DNA of 5,784 nt, taken from the NCBI GenBank assembly GCA_014361095.1, contig JACIWF010000070.1:1-5784 (forward strand), given 5' to 3'. This document shows, piece after piece, positions 5,474-5,784 of this stretch. The stretch is from Hadesarchaea archaeon (GTDB lineage: Archaea > Hadarchaeota > Hadarchaeia > Hadarchaeales > Hadarchaeaceae). Each line of letters begins with the position of its first letter. The first letter of the stretch is position 1. Under the pieces are notes generated by a model. The model did no database searches and had not been told where the DNA came from. It saw only the letters and a list, made by a program, of their open reading frames with translations. The position numbers were made by a program, and so were the translations under genes.

Positions 5474-5784
5474 ATGCACATGTGGTGTGGCGGAAGTTCA
5501 AATTGGAAGAAGTCGCTATTTCTAGCGATAGCGATATTTTTGGTTATTGCTTTGGTTCTTGCTCCAATGGCTTCCGCCGCCAAAGATTCAGATGATTCAA
5601 AGAAAGATCGCAGTAAAGATAAGGAAAATGATGAAGCCAAGGAAAAAAAGGACAAGAAAGATGATAGAGATAATAATGGTGCAGAGAATGTTGCACCTAT
5701 CGACAACGTAACCGATAATAATTTGGAGCATGATTTTCCGGAGGAATCAGACAACGATATTTTGAACTTGATTGATAACTCAAT
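5474..5784 (+). CDS. Exported Lys/Asp-rich protein, 5' part only
   Basis: An open frame that runs off the window (103 codons seen). I do not recognise a family. Residues 12-13 (KK) precede a hydrophobic core (15-30, LFLAIAIFLVIALVLA) and an APMASA-A cleavage-like site near 35/36, a clear Sec signal peptide without a lipobox. The following 37-70 is almost entirely charged: 10 Lys, 2 Arg, 10 Asp and 3 Glu among 34 residues, nearly neutral overall, hence probably disordered or surface-exposed. An NVT sequon occurs at 78-80. Start at ATG 5474, with ATG 5480 (the third codon) as alternative; the frame is closed upstream by TAA at 5441. The serine/leucine-rich antisense frame is only the mirror of the Lys/Glu codons. 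Its position after the glycosylation pair makes it a candidate glycoprotein, but the visible part is not Ser/Thr-rich. Confidence 0.72.
   Translation, partial: MHMWCGGSSNWKKSLFLAIAIFLVIALVLAPMASAAKDSDDSKKDRSKDKENDEAKEKKDKKDDRDNNGAENVAPIDNVTDNNLEHDFPEESDNDILNLIDNS

Noticed and set aside
5440..5754. Minus-strand Ser/Leu-rich 104-codon frame at the right end
   Set aside because: It is the complement of the Lys/Asp/Glu codons of the secreted protein; the plus strand has a signal peptide and a TATA-like box.
1..5784. CRISPR arrays, insertion sequences or long direct repeats
   Set aside because: None were seen on reading through; recurring short motifs are limited to TATA-like T/A runs.

Overview
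The window reads as archaeal chromosome. The tyrosyl-tRNA synthetase has the short archaeal form without a bacterial-type C-terminal RNA-binding domain. The glycosylation genes are of the dolichyl-phosphate type, including a mannose synthase fused to a GtrA-like membrane domain. A MinD-type ATPase is present, and several genes are preceded by T/A-rich TATA-like boxes about 25-30 bases before a short or absent leader. Genus and phylum cannot be read from the sequence alone. Three of the seven genes use TTG or GTG starts.

Layout. Bases 1-193 contain no confident gene. They hold a weak tRNA-Gly-like 5' half (about 27-56) and a compact GC-rich stem structure (97-142). Next comes a small AT-rich LAGLIDADG homing endonuclease (194-619, +), followed after 31 bases by an intact tyrosyl-tRNA synthetase (651-1631, +). 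A MinD-like P-loop ATPase follows (1705-2529, +). It runs tail-to-tail, with 7 bases between, into a small four-helix membrane protein on the minus strand (2537-2878). A 99-base divergent intergenic region with a short dyad separates that gene from a two-gene unit: dolichyl-phosphate mannose synthase-GtrA (2978-4033, +) and a PMT/GT39-type mannosyltransferase (4043-5389, +). A hairpin plus T-tract ends this unit. A new TATA-led gene then begins (5474 to the window edge, +), encoding an exported, extremely Lys/Asp-rich protein.

How the genes fit together. The clearest functional unit is the glycosylation pair. The first enzyme loads mannose (or a similar sugar) from GDP-sugar onto a dolichyl-phosphate-type lipid at the cytoplasmic face, and the second uses that lipid-linked sugar as donor to glycosylate a target on the outside. 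The two are very probably translationally coupled, because the Shine-Dalgarno of the second overlaps the stop codon of the first. The exported protein downstream could be a target, but only position supports that. TyrRS and MinD are housekeeping genes, and the endonuclease looks like an acquired selfish gene.

I found no clearly new multi-gene system. The points most worth a second look are the endonuclease with its upstream RNA-like sequences, the enlarged first outer loop of the mannosyltransferase, and the charged secreted protein.
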